Of a stretch of DNA of 61,639 nucleotides, positions 36,758 to 47,272 are shown piece after piece. The position numbers and the translations under genes were made by a program. Below the pieces are notes generated by a model. It was given only the letters and a program-made list of their open reading frames with translations. It had not been told where the DNA came from and ran no database searches. The stretch lies in NCBI GenBank assembly GCA_013791935.1, contig VMSV01000127.1, forward strand, positions 1 through 61,639, read 5' to 3'. This DNA is from Desulfobacteraceae bacterium. Its GTDB lineage: Bacteria > Desulfobacterota > Desulfobacteria > Desulfobacterales > UBA5616. Positions within the stretch are counted from its first letter, which is position 1. Every line of letters starts with the position of its first letter.

Positions 36758-38839
36758 TTATTCTTCTTCAAGAGCGGCTTTGTGGCTGAGCCGGATTTTA
36801 CCGTCCTTGGAGATTTCAAGAACTTTTACCTTAATTTTATCTCCTTCTTTCACCACATCCGAAACCTTGGTCACTCGCTTGTCTGAAAGCTGGGAAATGT
36901 GAACCAGTCCGTCGGTACCGGGAAGGATTTGGACAAAAGCGCCGAAGTCCATGATTTTAACCACGGTACCTTCGTAAACTTTTCCTATTTCCGGTTCCAT
37001 GGTGATTCCGTTGATCAGCGCCAGGGCTTTATCCGCCTCTTCTTTGGAAATCGCAGCGATTTTTACCGTTCCCGAGTCATCAATTTCGATCTTGGTGTTG
37101 GTTTCGCTCTGGATGGAACGGATCATTTTACCGCCCGGGCCGATGATATCCCGGATTTTGTCCGGATTGATCTTGATGGTGACGATTTTAGGGGCAAAGG
37201 GGGAAATTTCTTCACGGGATTCCCTCAGGGCTTCCAACATTTTTTCCAAAATGAACAATCTGCCCACCCGGGCTTGTTCCAGAGCTTTTTCCATGATGTC
37301 TCTGGATAATTCCCTGACCTTGATATCCATTTGCAGGGCGGTGATGCCGTCTTTGGTGCCGGCCACCTTGAAGTCCATGTCACCGGTATGATCTTCGTCC
37401 CCGAGAATGTCGGACAACACCACCACGTTGGATTCATCCTTCACAAGACCCATGGCGATTCCGGCCACCGGGGCTTTGATGGGCACGCCGCCATCCATGA
37501 GGGCCAGGATTCCTGAGCATACTGTGCCCATGGAAGACGACCCGTTGGATTCCATCACTTCCGAAACCAGGCGGATGGTGTAGTCAAACTGTTCCTTGGA
37601 TGGAATGACTTTTTCAATGGCTCGTGTGGAAAGCCCGCCATGGCCGATATCCCTTCGGGACGGCCCACCCATTCTTTTGACTTCTCCTACGGAATACGGG
37701 GGGAAGTTATAGTGAACCATGAACTGCCTTAATTCTTCTCCGGACAGGGTTTCAACCCTCTGTTCATCCTGACCCGAGCCCAAGGTGAGGACCCCCAGGA
37801 CCTGGGTTTCGCCTCGGGTGAACAAGGCACTGCCGTGGGGCCTTGGAAGCAGGCCCACCTCACAGGTGATGGGACGGATTTCATCGAATTTACGGCCATC
37901 CATTCTGCGGTGTTGCTTCAAAATCAAGTCCCGGCTGATTTTTTTCTGAAGGTTTTCCAGAATTTCACCGACTTCCGATTTGCGTTCCGAATAGTCCGGA
38001 CCCAATTCGTCCATCACCAGAACCTTCATGTTTCTCAGGGCTTTGTGCCGATCCATTTTCCCGGGAATAATGATGGCCTCTGAAATTTTGCTGGACGCCT
38101 TTTCTTGGACCAACTGAACCAGGGCCTCATCCTTTACGGGAATCGCGACCGCTCTTTTAGCCACTCCGCATGCGGTTTTAAGGTTTTCCTGAATGCTGAT
38201 GACCGCCTGCATGGCCTGATGACCGAAATCAATGGCTCCCAGCATTTCTGCTTCGGAAACGATGTCCCCGCCGCCTTCCACCATGACCACACCGGTTTTG
38301 GATCCGGCCACGATGATATTGATGTCTGATTTGTCCCAGTCCTCGAGTGCGGGATTGATCACATATTCGCCGTCTATTCGGCCCACGCGAACGGCTGCAA
38401 TCGGTCCGGCAAAAGGAATATCCGAAATTTCAAGGGCAGCGGATGCGCCGATCATGGCAAGGGTATCCGGATCATTTTTTTGATCCATGGACAACACGGT
38501 TGCGATGATCTGGGTTTCGTTGGAAAATCCTTTTGTGAAAAGGGGCCGTATGGGCCGGTCGATGAGCCTGGCCGTTAAGGTTTCCTTTTCGCTGGGTCTT
38601 CCGATTTCCCGCCTGAAATAGTTGCCTGGAATACGACCGGCAGCATAGATCTTTTCCTGATATTCCACGGTCAGCGGAAGAAAATCCGTTTCGCGGGTCT
38701 CATTCGATGCCACGACGGTTACCAATACAATGGTATCTCCATATTGAACAACAACGGCACCGGAAGCCTGCTTTGCCATTTTGCCGGTTTCAATACTGAG
38801 GGACCTTCCACCAAGTTCTGCTTTAAATGTTGTTTGCAT
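36758..38839 (-). CDS. pnp: Polyribonucleotide nucleotidyltransferase (PNPase)
   Basis: The ATG at 38839 is preceded by AGGA and gives the usual beginning [13 protein letters not shown]; upstream in-frame ATGs are rejected. Of 693 residues, two RNase PH domains come first ([21 protein letters not shown], then [17 protein letters not shown] in the second). A KH domain ([20 protein letters not shown]) and an S1 domain ([21 protein letters not shown]) follow. It degrades RNA 3'-5' by phosphorolysis. rpsO is immediately upstream, the classic arrangement. Confidence 0.97.
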   Translation of the reverse strand: MQTTFKAELGGRSLSIETGKMAKQASGAVVVQYGDTIVLVTVVASNETRETDFLPLTVEYQEKIYAAGRIPGNYFRREIGRPSEKETLTARLIDRPIRPLFTKGFSNETQIIATVLSMDQKNDPDTLAMIGASAALEISDIPFAGPIAAVRVGRIDGEYVINPALEDWDKSDINIIVAGSKTGVVMVEGGGDIVSEAEMLGAIDFGHQAMQAVISIQENLKTACGVAKRAVAIPVKDEALVQLVQEKASSKISEAIIIPGKMDRHKALRNMKVLVMDELGPDYSERKSEVGEILENLQKKISRDLILKQHRRMDGRKFDEIRPITCEVGLLPRPHGSALFTRGETQVLGVLTLGSGQDEQRVETLSGEELRQFMVHYNFPPYSVGEVKRMGGPSRRDIGHGGLSTRAIEKVIPSKEQFDYTIRLVSEVMESNGSSSMGTVCSGILALMDGGVPIKAPVAGIAMGLVKDESNVVVLSDILGDEDHTGDMDFKVAGTKDGITALQMDIKVRELSRDIMEKALEQARVGRLFILEKMLEALRESREEISPFAPKIVTIKINPDKIRDIIGPGGKMIRSIQSETNTKIEIDDSGTVKIAAISKEEADKALALINGITMEPEIGKVYEGTVVKIMDFGAFVQILPGTDGLVHISQLSDKRVTKVSDVVKEGDKIKVKVLEISKDGKIRLSHKAALEEE

Positions 38840-38953
38840 ATTCTTATCCTGAAAGCATTGCGCATCCATGTGGATGCCAACGCTTTGGAAATGAAGCACA
38901 CGCCAATCCGGTGTTTCCGGCAGCGGCGGTGCTCAACCAAAATAAATTACGGT

Positions 38954-39223
38954 CTATCTTCTCAATCCAAGGGTTTCAATCAGAGTTCTATATCGTTGGA
39001 CATCTTTGGTCTTTACATAATTGAGAAGACGACGGCGCTTCCCCACCAGCATCAGCAAACCCCTTCGCGAATGATGGTCTTTGGTATGAATTTTTAAATG
39101 TTCAGTGAGGTAGGTAATCCGATGGGTCAGCAGCCCTACCTGCACTTCGGGAGACCCCGTATCTTTTTCATGGGTCTTCAGCTGTTCAATCACGTTTTTT
39201 TTGTTTTCTGTTGTGTAAGCCAC
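38954..39223 (-). CDS. rpsO: 30S ribosomal protein S15
   Basis: The 89-residue protein shows the S15 core: [36 protein letters not shown] and [12 protein letters not shown]. It binds the central domain of 16S rRNA. The ATG at 39223 has AGGAGG just upstream. It lies between truB and pnp. The 114 bp before the pnp start hold no other gene. Confidence 0.98.
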   Translation of the reverse strand: MAYTTENKKNVIEQLKTHEKDTGSPEVQVGLLTHRITYLTEHLKIHTKDHHSRRGLLMLVGKRRRLLNYVKTKDVQRYRTLIETLGLRR

Positions 39224-39245
39224 TGGTCTTTTTTCCTCCTGGTTA

Positions 39246-40157
39246 TTAAATTAGTACACAATAATATGGATACGTTGTTGAGTTTTCTTCATGGGTCAAC
39301 AGGGCGATGAGCGAATTGTTTTCATCCACCAAGCCAATCAACCCTTTTTGATCACGAACTTTTTCCGGATAAAGATCATTCCGGGATAAAACTCTTCCGT
39401 TTTTTATTTTTTCAGTTAATTCTCTATCGGCCAAACAGACCGGTAAATCCTTCAAAGAATCTTTCATGGGGGTCAAGGCATCCATCCATTGGTCTTTCGC
39501 CGCCAGTGTGTCCAGTTCTTCAAGAGTGACGGCCCGATCCAAGGAGAACCCCCCGCATTCTGTTCGCCTCAGGGCCTTTAAATGGCCTCCGCACCCCAAT
39601 TCATGGCCTATGTCCGAGCACAGGGCTCGTATATAGGTCCCGGATGAACAGGTGACGTCAAATCGAATGAACGGCATATGAATTTCCACAATGTTCATAT
39701 GCATAATTTCAACCGGCCTTGCCGGTTTTTGAACCGGGTTCCCGGCCCTTGCCAACTTATATAAAGGCACACCCTTATGTTTCAGGGCCGAATAGACGGG
39801 CGGTAATTGGTTGATATGCCCGGTAAAACGATCAAATGCCGTCGTGATTTCTTGCTTTGAAAAAAGAATTTCCCTTTCTTCTTTTTTTGTCACTCGGCCT
39901 GTGGCGTCCTGGGTATCGGTTTCTTCTCCCAGGTGCAATATCGCCTCATAGGTTTTATTCCCGCTGATCAAAAAACCCGCAAGCCGGGTGGCTTTGTTCA
40001 GGCAGCAGACCAAAACCCCCGTTGCAAAAGGATCCAGGGTTCCCGCATGTCCTATTTTGCTTACCTGCAGCAACCTTTTAACCCGTCCTACCACCGAAGC
40101 CGAAGAAAGGCCCGCTGGTTTATCCACCACTAAAATACCGCTGGTTTTTGGATCCAT
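39246..40157 (-). CDS. truB: tRNA pseudouridine(55) synthase
   Basis: The 303-residue protein makes pseudouridine 55 in the T-loop of tRNAs. The start [21 protein letters not shown] and the catalytic-aspartate segment [23 protein letters not shown] are diagnostic. [15 protein letters not shown] and [20 protein letters not shown] are further family motifs. It lies 8 bp downstream of nrnA in the operon. Confidence 0.97.
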   Translation of the reverse strand: MDPKTSGILVVDKPAGLSSASVVGRVKRLLQVSKIGHAGTLDPFATGVLVCCLNKATRLAGFLISGNKTYEAILHLGEETDTQDATGRVTKKEEREILFSKQEITTAFDRFTGHINQLPPVYSALKHKGVPLYKLARAGNPVQKPARPVEIMHMNIVEIHMPFIRFDVTCSSGTYIRALCSDIGHELGCGGHLKALRRTECGGFSLDRAVTLEELDTLAAKDQWMDALTPMKDSLKDLPVCLADRELTEKIKNGRVLSRNDLYPEKVRDQKGLIGLVDENNSLIALLTHEENSTTYPYYCVLI

Positions 40158-40165
40158 ATCAGTCG

Positions 40166-41170
40166 CTACAGATTTTCCGAAAGCTTAAAGAGTATGGATT
40201 TTATCTCCTTCAAATTGGACGTTATGGTAAAACCGGCCGCGCTGCTATGGCCTCCACCGCCAAAAGAGAGAGCGATGGCTCCCACATCCACCCATCCGTT
40301 CGAACGCAGGCTCACATGAAAAGGCCTTTCACACCCGGGACCGGAACCGTTGCGAGTCCCGTTGCTTTGTTCCGGTATGGGACTCTCCTGTTCCTGAATC
40401 AGGGCCGCGACCTTTATATCTTTAATATTTCTTGCATAATTTAAAAAACCGTCCGTATCTTCAGGCCGGGTGTTGGTTTTCTTGAATACATTCCTTGAAA
40501 GCGTCATGAGGGACAATTTGCCATTCCCGGAGATTTCAAGCGAATCCAGGGCATGATTCAGCAGCTTCAACCTATCCAGGGAAAAAGGCCCGTACACATG
40601 CTGGGCCACAAAAGACGGATCCACGCCGCAACTCACCATCTCCCGACAGATGGAAAAAGCATTCTCATTGGTATTAGAGAAACGGAATGATCCTGTATCG
40701 CTTAAAATGCCGGTGTATATCGAAGTGGCGATTTCCCGGGTCATGGGAATATTCATATGCTTGATCAAGGTGTAAACGATTTCTGAAGAAGCGCAGGCCT
40801 CGGGAACAACCAAATTCTCGTCTCCGAATCGTGTATTGGTGGCATGATGATCAATATTAATCATAAACGGTATCTGCCTTATGTCCAACGCAGCGCTTCC
40901 CGCTCTTTCAAGACTGCTGCAATCCAGAAGAATCGCCAAATCGAATTTTGCCGAATCATCGATGGGGCCGGACGTAATTCGCTCCACCCCCGGCAGAAAA
41001 CGATAAACAGCAGGTATGGTGCTTTCATTAAATAATGTGATCTTCTTGCACCCTGATTCCAGCGCCAGACCGAGAGCCAGAAGAGAACCCACGGAATCGC
41101 CGTCCGGATCCATATGTGAGGCCAGTAGGATTTTTCTACCGGCTTTAATCTGTTGGGCTATTCTTTCCAT
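40166..41170 (-). CDS. nrnA: Bifunctional oligoribonuclease/PAP phosphatase (DHH family)
   Basis: The 334-residue protein has the DHH motifs SHMDPDGDSVGSLLALGLAL, LLDCSSLER and NIDHHATNTRFG. The C-terminal DHHA1 domain contains SLRSNGWVDVGAIALSFGGGGH. NrnA degrades nano-RNAs and 3'-phosphoadenosine 5'-phosphate; the latter matters in organisms that handle sulfur via PAPS. It overlaps the end of rbfA by 26 bp, a common arrangement with this pair. Confidence 0.95.
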   Translation of the reverse strand: MERIAQQIKAGRKILLASHMDPDGDSVGSLLALGLALESGCKKITLFNESTIPAVYRFLPGVERITSGPIDDSAKFDLAILLDCSSLERAGSAALDIRQIPFMINIDHHATNTRFGDENLVVPEACASSEIVYTLIKHMNIPMTREIATSIYTGILSDTGSFRFSNTNENAFSICREMVSCGVDPSFVAQHVYGPFSLDRLKLLNHALDSLEISGNGKLSLMTLSRNVFKKTNTRPEDTDGFLNYARNIKDIKVAALIQEQESPIPEQSNGTRNGSGPGCERPFHVSLRSNGWVDVGAIALSFGGGGHSSAAGFTITSNLKEIKSILFKLSENL

Positions 41171-41516
41171 CGTCTGTTTCTAAAGATTTAAACAATTCAT
41201 TGATTTTTGATGCATAATCCAGGGAATCATCATAATAAAACCGGAGTTCCGGCATGTATCTTAAATCCATTTCCCTGCCAAGGGCCTTTTTTAAAAAGCC
41301 GTGGGCGCTTTGGAAGGCGCTTTCCACGTCCTCCACGGATTTCCGGCTACCTGTCATGGAAAAATAGACCTGTGCCATTTTCATGTCTTTGGTCAATTTC
41401 ACACGGGTAATGGTCACCATCTCCAGCCTGGGGTCCTTAATATCTTTTTTAAGGATATCCATCAAAGATTTCTGAAGGTGATGTCCCACCCTTTCAGATC
41501 TTGTAAAAGTGCTCAT
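41145..41516 (-). CDS. rbfA: Ribosome-binding factor A
   Basis: The 123-residue protein has the RbfA KH-like fold: SERVGHHLQKSLMDILKK, DPRLEMVTITRVKLTKDMKMAQVYFS and LRYMPELRFYYDDSLDYA. It assists 16S rRNA 5'-end maturation in the 30S subunit. Its ATG overlaps the DUF503 stop (ATGA). Confidence 0.97.
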   Translation of the reverse strand: MSTFTRSERVGHHLQKSLMDILKKDIKDPRLEMVTITRVKLTKDMKMAQVYFSMTGSRKSVEDVESAFQSAHGFLKKALGREMDLRYMPELRFYYDDSLDYASKINELFKSLETDDGKNSPTD

Positions 41517-41800
41517 AAGCTGATGATTTCCATTTCCGAATCAATCATTTCCGCAATACCGATTGCATCGGCCATATTCAAAAGAAGGTCGATCTTTGAA
41601 TTAATAAGCCGATGATCGTTTCCTATCATGGCGAATCCGATTTCAGCCCGCTGGTGCATATCGTTGGCTCCCACTTCGGCAACGGAAGCGTTGAAATGAT
41701 CCTGCATTCGCTTAATGATGGCCTTTACAATACTTCTCTTGGTTTTCAAAGAATGGCACTCATGGAGCCTGAAAACCAATTTTCCCGTACCGACAACCAT
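41513..41800 (-). CDS. DUF503 family protein (YlxP-like)
   Basis: The 95-residue protein starts VVGTGKLVFRLHECHSLKTKR and has the family segments KRMQDHFNASVAEVGANDMH and AEIGFAMIGNDHRLINSKID. DUF503 genes sit regularly between infB and rbfA, exactly as here. A role in ribosome assembly is suspected from context. Confidence 0.93.
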   Translation of the reverse strand: MVVGTGKLVFRLHECHSLKTKRSIVKAIIKRMQDHFNASVAEVGANDMHQRAEIGFAMIGNDHRLINSKIDLLLNMADAIGIAEMIDSEMEIISL

Positions 41801-41832
41801 ACGCTTTATTTATCCAACCTTCTTTAAAAACA

Positions 41833-44601
41833 TTAAAGGTGCGGTTTTATTTCTTCAATCACATAGCACTCAATGATGTCACCAAGTTTAATATCATTGT
41901 AGTTTTCAATGCCTATGCCGCATTCAAATCCCGTCAGGACTTCTTTCATATCATCCTTAAACCGGCGAAGGGAGCTGATCTTCCCGTCATATAATACCAC
42001 CCCGTCACGAACAAGGCGGACTTTTTGGCCGCGGGCGATTCTACCGTCCAGCACGTAGCAACCCGCAATGGTGCCGATTTTAGGAACGTGGAACAGATCT
42101 CTGACCTCGGCGTTTCCGATGACTTTTTCTTCAAAGGTTGAAGCCATCAGGCCCACGATGGCGTTTTGAATATCCTGGATCACGTTGTAGATGATGTTAT
42201 AATATCGAATACTGACATTTTCATCCACGGACATGGTCTGGACTTTGGGGTTCGGTCGGACATTAAAGCCGATAATGATGGCTTCGGACACCGCCGCAAG
42301 GGAAACATCCGATTCGGCAATGGCTCCTGTGGCCGAATGGAGAACATTGATCTTAACCTCCTGGTTGGACAATTTTTCCAGGGAATCCTTGATGGCCTCT
42401 ATGGATCCATTGACGTCGGCTCGGATGATCAGGTTCAGATCTTTGATTTTACCGTCCTGCATATGCTGGAAAAGGTTGTCCAGGTTCAGCCGGGTGGTTC
42501 TGGCCAGCTCTTTGGAACGTTGCTTCTGAATTCGGTTTTGACTCACCTGTTTTGCCGTCTTCTCGTCAGCAACAGCCACGAACTCATCCCCGGCATTGGG
42601 GACTCCGTTGATGCCGATAATTTCAACCGGCATGGATGGACCGGCGGATTCCACTTCCTGCCCCCGGTCGTTTACAAGCGCTCGAACCCGTCCGTAGTGC
42701 AGCCCGCAAACCACAGGTTCTCCGATGCGAAGGGTTCCATCCTGGACCAGCACGGTTGCAATCGGGCCCCTTCCGGGATCGAGCTTCGCTTCCACCACAT
42801 GGCCCGAGGCAAGCTTGTTCGGGTTTGCCTTTAATTCCAGTAGCTCGGCTTGAAGCAGAACCATTTCCAGCAATTCGTCTATGCCCAAGCCTTTTTTGGC
42901 GGAAATTTTCATGAAGATGGTATCTCCTCCCCAGTCTTCAGGGGTCAGGCCCGCATCCACAAGCCCCCGTTGAACACGATCCGGATCGGCATTGGGTTTG
43001 TCTATTTTATTGATGGCCACAATGATGGGAACTCGGGCGGCTTTTGAGTGGTTGATGGCTTCAATGGTCTGGGGCATGACGCCATCATCTGCGGCAACCA
43101 CGAGAATGACGATATCCGTCACGCTGGCTCCCCTGGAGCGCATGGCTGTAAAAGCTTCATGTCCCGGTGTATCCAGAAATATGATCTGGCCCTTATCGGT
43201 CTGAACGTTGTAGGCCCCGATATGCTGTGTGATGCCTCCGGCTTCAAATTCGGTCACATTGGTTTTTCGAATGGCGTCCAGCAGGGAGGTCTTTCCGTGG
43301 TCCACATGTCCCATAACGGTAACCACCGGGGGTCTCAGGATAAGCATGTCTGGTTCATCCACGGTTGTTTTCAATACCACATCTTCTTCAAATGCAGCAC
43401 GCTCGACTTCATATTCAAATTCCGAAGCCACCACGGCTGCGGTTTCAAAATCAACCACCTGGTTCACCGTAGCCATCACTCCGCTAATCATGAGTTTTCG
43501 AATGATTTCGTTGGCTTTAATTCCCATGCGTTTGGCCAATTCGGAAAGAAGAATCGTGTCATCGATTTTAATCCTTCTCTTAATCGCCTTGGGTATGGTG
43601 ATTTGCGGCTTAAGGCCTTTGGGGGATCTCTTCCCCTTATCCCCTTTCCGATGCTTTTTCGCTCGAGCGTCGGCTGAATACAAGTCATCCGCTTCGACAA
43701 CGGCTTTCTTTCGAAAGGAACTCTTCTTCTTCTGGGTTTTAAGTTCCTCCTCCGTTTCCTCTACGGTTTTTTTGAGGCCTTTCTTCTTTTTGTCTTTTCC
43801 AGCAGTTTTACGGGCTTCGGACTCTTCTTCCGTTTCGGCCTTTGCTTGAACAAGCTGGGGTTTGCCTGCCTCTATTTTTTCCCTTTTTGGGGAAACCGCC
43901 TCGGTTCGTTCTTTCGTTGCAGGGACCTCAGGCTTTGTTTCAGGTTCAGCCGGCACGGACGGACGGGGTCCCAGCTTGATGATTTTCGCGGGCATGTCTT
44001 TTTTGTCCTTGCGTTTTTTCACAAGGGACCGCTGTTTGTTAGGCACCGGTTCCGAAGGGGCTGTCGATGCCGACGACTCCTGAACCTCTTCCGAATCGGT
44101 TGAAATTTCATCCTCGGAAAGCTCCATGGAATCCGCCGATGTTTCCGGCTCTTCCTGAACCTCTTGTTCAACGGCGTCTTCCTGTTCTGCTGCTTGAATC
44201 ATCTGCTCTGCTTCTTCCTCTTCAGGGGGTTCAATCCGGGGGGATTCTTCTTCGGGAGGATGTCCGGAAACGGGGGGCTCCGGAGTAGTTTCCGCCATCT
44301 CAACTTCATCGGGCAGGTTTTCAGGTTCTTTTTCCTCTGGTTCAACCTCAGTGGAAAATTCTTCTTGCTGGTCATCTGAAGCTTTTCTTCGTCTACGAAT
44401 AACCGTCGACCTGATCCGTGTCTCTTCCACAGCCTGGGAAGGCTTTTTCTGAAGTTTATTCTTAAATTCAGCTTCTTCTTCCGGTGACAGGGAGTTCGTA
44501 TGCGTTAAGACGGAGTAACCGAGTTCATTGAGTTTATCAATGATCTCCTTATTCGTCATGTTCAGTTCTCTGGCAATTTCATAAACTCTCTTATTTGCCA
44601 T
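41833..44601 (-). CDS. infB: Translation initiation factor IF-2
   Basis: Of 922 residues, 1-50 form the IF2_N domain ([20 protein letters not shown]). A long acidic and Lys/Pro-rich linker follows. A second IF2_N domain ([20 protein letters not shown]) comes before the GTPase domain, with [17 protein letters not shown] (G1), DTPGHEAF (G3) and NKIDKPN (G4). The C-terminal beta-barrel domains bind fMet-tRNA. It directs initiator tRNA to the 30S subunit. It lies 41 bp after nusA. Confidence 0.98.
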   Translation of the reverse strand: MANKRVYEIARELNMTNKEIIDKLNELGYSVLTHTNSLSPEEEAEFKNKLQKKPSQAVEETRIRSTVIRRRRKASDDQQEEFSTEVEPEEKEPENLPDEVEMAETTPEPPVSGHPPEEESPRIEPPEEEEAEQMIQAAEQEDAVEQEVQEEPETSADSMELSEDEISTDSEEVQESSASTAPSEPVPNKQRSLVKKRKDKKDMPAKIIKLGPRPSVPAEPETKPEVPATKERTEAVSPKREKIEAGKPQLVQAKAETEEESEARKTAGKDKKKKGLKKTVEETEEELKTQKKKSSFRKKAVVEADDLYSADARAKKHRKGDKGKRSPKGLKPQITIPKAIKRRIKIDDTILLSELAKRMGIKANEIIRKLMISGVMATVNQVVDFETAAVVASEFEYEVERAAFEEDVVLKTTVDEPDMLILRPPVVTVMGHVDHGKTSLLDAIRKTNVTEFEAGGITQHIGAYNVQTDKGQIIFLDTPGHEAFTAMRSRGASVTDIVILVVAADDGVMPQTIEAINHSKAARVPIIVAINKIDKPNADPDRVQRGLVDAGLTPEDWGGDTIFMKISAKKGLGIDELLEMVLLQAELLELKANPNKLASGHVVEAKLDPGRGPIATVLVQDGTLRIGEPVVCGLHYGRVRALVNDRGQEVESAGPSMPVEIIGINGVPNAGDEFVAVADEKTAKQVSQNRIQKQRSKELARTTRLNLDNLFQHMQDGKIKDLNLIIRADVNGSIEAIKDSLEKLSNQEVKINVLHSATGAIAESDVSLAAVSEAIIIGFNVRPNPKVQTMSVDENVSIRYYNIIYNVIQDIQNAIVGLMASTFEEKVIGNAEVRDLFHVPKIGTIAGCYVLDGRIARGQKVRLVRDGVVLYDGKISSLRRFKDDMKEVLTGFECGIGIENYNDIKLGDIIECYVIEEIKPHL

Positions 44602-44642
44602 TCATCCCCCTAGTGTTTTAAATAGGATATTGCCGTATGGGT

Positions 44643-45971
44643 TCAGGATTCGAGGTTCTCGTTTTCAGTATCGATCCGGCCTTCTTTCATGCGCTTGGCT
44701 TCTGCATCTCTTTTGGAAACAGCTTTTATAGGCTTTTCCAGAATATAATTCCTTGCACTTTCAACAATGGTCAAGGCCTTTTCCATCTCAATCCCGTCAA
44801 TCTGGGCAAGATCTTCAGCCGTTGCATTGCTGATTTCCTCAGCGGAAATAAACCCTTTTTCATAAAGGACATCAGCCAGCTTGCTGTCCACCCCCGGCAA
44901 TTCGATTAGTGTATCATAGCCTTCCTTCATGGTTTGGCTGTAACTTTTTTCATCAATCACGTCCAGATGCCAATTGGTCAACTTTGAGGCGAGCCGGACA
45001 TTCTGGCCACCTTTGCCGATGGCGATGGAAAGGGACTCATTGGGAACGATGACTTCCATGGACCGGTTTTCTTCATCAATAATGACTCTTGAGATCTCCG
45101 CAGGGGCAAGGGCGTTGCAGACAAATCTGGCTGGGTCCAGATGCCATGGAATAATATCGATCTTTTCTCCCCGGAGCTCCTGAACCACATTTTGTACCCG
45201 GCTTCCCTTCATCCCCACACAGGCTCCCACCGGATCGATATCGGGGTCGCTTGAGGATACGGCGATTTTCGCACGTACACCCGCTTCCCTGCTGGCCCCC
45301 ATGATTTTTACGATGCCTTCGTGGATTTCCGGAACTTCCGTTTTAAAAAGGATGGACAGAAATTGGGGATGGGTTCTGGAAAGAACAACCTGGGGCCCCT
45401 TGGATTCGTAGAGAACATCCAGGATATAAGCCCTGATCCGATCCCCCCTTCGGTAGGTTTCCTTGGGAATCTGTTCGCGGTAAGGCAAAATACCTTCGGT
45501 CTGGCCAAGATTAACGATGATATCCCTGCGGTCAAAACGCTGAACGATACCGTTTGTGATATCCCCTTTCCGGTCGATAAAGCCGGCATAAATGGAGTCC
45601 CTTTCGGCGTCTTTCATCTTTTGAATGATAACCTGCTTTGCCGATTGGGCTGCAATTCTTCCAAAGGTGGTTGCATCCAGTTTGGTTCCAAGGCTGTCGC
45701 CGACTTCACACTCGGTATCCAGCTTGACGCCTTCTTCAAAAAGAATCTGAATGTCTGGATCGGTAATTTCTTCAACCACTTCTTTAAACTGGAAGACTTC
45801 AAATTCCCCGACCTCTTCGTTGAACTGAACTTCTATGTCGATTCGGTTCCCGAATTTTTTTCTTGCAGCAGATTTAAGTGCTTCCTCAAGGGCTCGGATT
45901 AAAATTTCACGGTCTATGCCTTTATCCCGCCTCACCTGCTCAATAACACGCTTAATATCTGTTATCAGCAT
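44643..45971 (-). CDS. nusA: Transcription termination/antitermination protein NusA
   Basis: Of 442 residues, the N-terminal RNA-polymerase-binding domain has IDREILIRALEEALKSAA. The S1 domain has GIVQRFDRRDIIVNLGQTEG. Two KH domains follow (DPVGACVGMKGSRVQNVVQEL and AIGKGGQNVRLASKLTNW). One helix-hairpin-helix repeat (VDSKLADVLYEKGFISAEEI) ends the protein. The start overlaps the rimP stop by 7 bp. Confidence 0.98.
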   Translation of the reverse strand: MLITDIKRVIEQVRRDKGIDREILIRALEEALKSAARKKFGNRIDIEVQFNEEVGEFEVFQFKEVVEEITDPDIQILFEEGVKLDTECEVGDSLGTKLDATTFGRIAAQSAKQVIIQKMKDAERDSIYAGFIDRKGDITNGIVQRFDRRDIIVNLGQTEGILPYREQIPKETYRRGDRIRAYILDVLYESKGPQVVLSRTHPQFLSILFKTEVPEIHEGIVKIMGASREAGVRAKIAVSSSDPDIDPVGACVGMKGSRVQNVVQELRGEKIDIIPWHLDPARFVCNALAPAEISRVIIDEENRSMEVIVPNESLSIAIGKGGQNVRLASKLTNWHLDVIDEKSYSQTMKEGYDTLIELPGVDSKLADVLYEKGFISAEEISNATAEDLAQIDGIEMEKALTIVESARNYILEKPIKAVSKRDAEAKRMKEGRIDTENENLES

Positions 45972-46438
45972 TTACTTTCTCCGTCCTTATTTGCTAACTT
46001 TGCTTGTGATATGGCTTTATGGGCAATTTCAACGATCTGCTCGTCCATCTGCAATTTTACCATGCCTTCGCTTATTCCAAGTAGTGTTCCATAAAACTTT
46101 TTTTTCCCCTCCAGAGCTTCCCTGGTTTTTATTTTGACTTTCTGGCCACTGTACTTCTCAAAATCCGCAACTTTTCCAAAGGGCCGTTCCAGTCCCGGAG
46201 AGGATACTTCCAGATGGTAGGCCGAATCATTTTCAAGGTAGACATCCAGCAAATCGCCCAGTTGCCTGCTGATCCGGGCACAATCATCAATGCCGATTCC
46301 TCCGGGCTTATCGATATACACCCTGAGAATTCTTCCCATGGCCTCCCTTCGAAATTCAACATGAACCAACTCCATGCTTTCCGATTCACAGAGAGTCTCT
46401 GCCAGGGACCGGATAGCATCCAACCTCTCCTCGGTCAT
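45965..46438 (-). CDS. rimP: Ribosome maturation factor RimP
   Basis: The ATG at 46438 is chosen. The open frame upstream to 46528 runs through the tRNA-Gly terminator hairpin and is Lys/Asn-rich, so it is leader sequence. The product is 157 residues, with LDAIRSLAETLCESESMELVHVEF, RVYIDKPGGIGIDDCARISRQ and YHLEVSSPGLERPF, all RimP hallmarks. It is the first gene of the nusA-infB operon. Confidence 0.93.
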   Translation of the reverse strand: MTEERLDAIRSLAETLCESESMELVHVEFRREAMGRILRVYIDKPGGIGIDDCARISRQLGDLLDVYLENDSAYHLEVSSPGLERPFGKVADFEKYSGQKVKIKTREALEGKKKFYGTLLGISEGMVKLQMDEQIVEIAHKAISQAKLANKDGESKC

Positions 46439-46515
46439 CCCGGTAGGGTTTCCCGTTGAAGCGTTCTTTTTATATGTCTTTTTACTTTTGTTTTTCAATA
46501 GTTTATTATTATTTT

Positions 46516-46548
46516 TTAAAAAATACAAAAACGGGCTTTGGCCCGTTT
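46516..46548 (-). terminator. Terminator downstream of tRNA-Gly
   Basis: On the minus strand AACGGGC-CAAA-GCCCGTT forms a compact stem-loop (about 46530-46548), followed by UUUGUAUUUUUU. It should end the tRNA-Gly transcript before rimP, so rimP needs its own promoter or read-through. Confidence 0.75.
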
Positions 46549-46696
46549 TCTGTGATTTGGTTAGATATTTTTTCCTGCAGATAGAACAATATTTATTTTA
46601 GAGCATTAGCATAAGAAAAATAATCTCCCACCCACAACCATAATGAAAAAATCTAACCCTCAAATAACAAAAATCATGAAAACGGAAAAGCCAATA

Positions 46697-46772
46697 TGGA
46701 GCGGGCAACGAGATTCGAACTCGCGACACCAAGCTTGGGAAGCTTGTACTCTACCAACTGAGCTATGCCCGC
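46697..46772 (-). tRNA. tRNA-Gly (anticodon CCC)
   Basis: The acceptor stem GCGGGCA/TGCCCGC, D-arm GCTCAGTTGGTAGAG, anticodon stem-loop CAAGC-TTCCCAA-GCTTG (anticodon CCC) and T-arm GAGTTCGAATCTC are all intact. CCA is encoded at 46699-46697. The 5' end is at 46772. Confidence 0.95.
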
Positions 46773-46798
46773 ATGATCATTTAGCCTTTGAGGTGAAT

Positions 46799-46827
46799 TG
46801 TTTAAGCTAAAAAACCATGAATGTCAA
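46799..46827 (-). promoter_or_regulatory. Sigma70-type promoter of tRNA-Gly
   Basis: TTGACA (46827-46822) is 17 bp from TAAACA (46804-46799), ending 26 bp before the tRNA 5' end. The layout matches the tRNA-Asn promoter, with the same perfect -35 and spacing. Confidence 0.6.
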
Positions 46828-46879
46828 TAAATTTCCCGTTTTAATGGGCGGGGTTAAGAAATGTCGGCATGCCCGGCCT

Positions 46880-47227
46880 TCAGCTTACAATATTCCTGAT
46901 ATTTTCCAGCTCAATTCGAAGATCCTTTAGAAATTGGTCTGTTTTGTTCCGGTTCGACTCCTTGGCGGTTGTTTTTAAAAACTGACGGGCTCCTTCAATG
47001 GTAAATTTCTTTTCATACAACAGGTGCTTGATTTTTAAAATAATCTCCACATCATTCTTGCGATAAAGACGCTGTCCCGAAGGGGTTCGCTTGGGGTTGA
47101 TTTTTTTAAATTCCGTTTCCCAGAATCGAAGCACATGGGCGGGAAGGCCGGCTATTTTGCTGACCTCGCCCACCTTGAAATAGATTTTATCCGGCAAAAC
47201 CGGCTGGGGAAAATTATGATTTTCCAT
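46880..47227 (-). CDS. MerR family transcriptional regulator
   Basis: The ATG at 47227 gives 115 residues. The N-terminal MerR winged helix is clear: YFKVGEVSKIAGLPAHVLRFW, ETEFKKINPKRTPSGQRLYRK and NDVEIILKIKHLLYEKKFTIE. A short helical tail replaces the usual effector domain, so no ligand is predicted. It follows pheT by 45 bp. A short MerR gene at this place is common in Deltaproteobacteria, but its targets are unknown. Confidence 0.88.
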   Translation of the reverse strand: MENHNFPQPVLPDKIYFKVGEVSKIAGLPAHVLRFWETEFKKINPKRTPSGQRLYRKNDVEIILKIKHLLYEKKFTIEGARQFLKTTAKESNRNKTDQFLKDLRIELENIRNIVS

Positions 47228-47272
47228 CCTTGAACCAGCACCTTCCAAGGGTTAAGGTTTTTATTCTTTCGG

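Noticed and set aside
46439-46528. N-terminal extension of RimP
   Set aside because: It runs through the tRNA-Gly terminator and is Lys/Asn-rich leader sequence; RimP homologues begin near the ATG at 46438.
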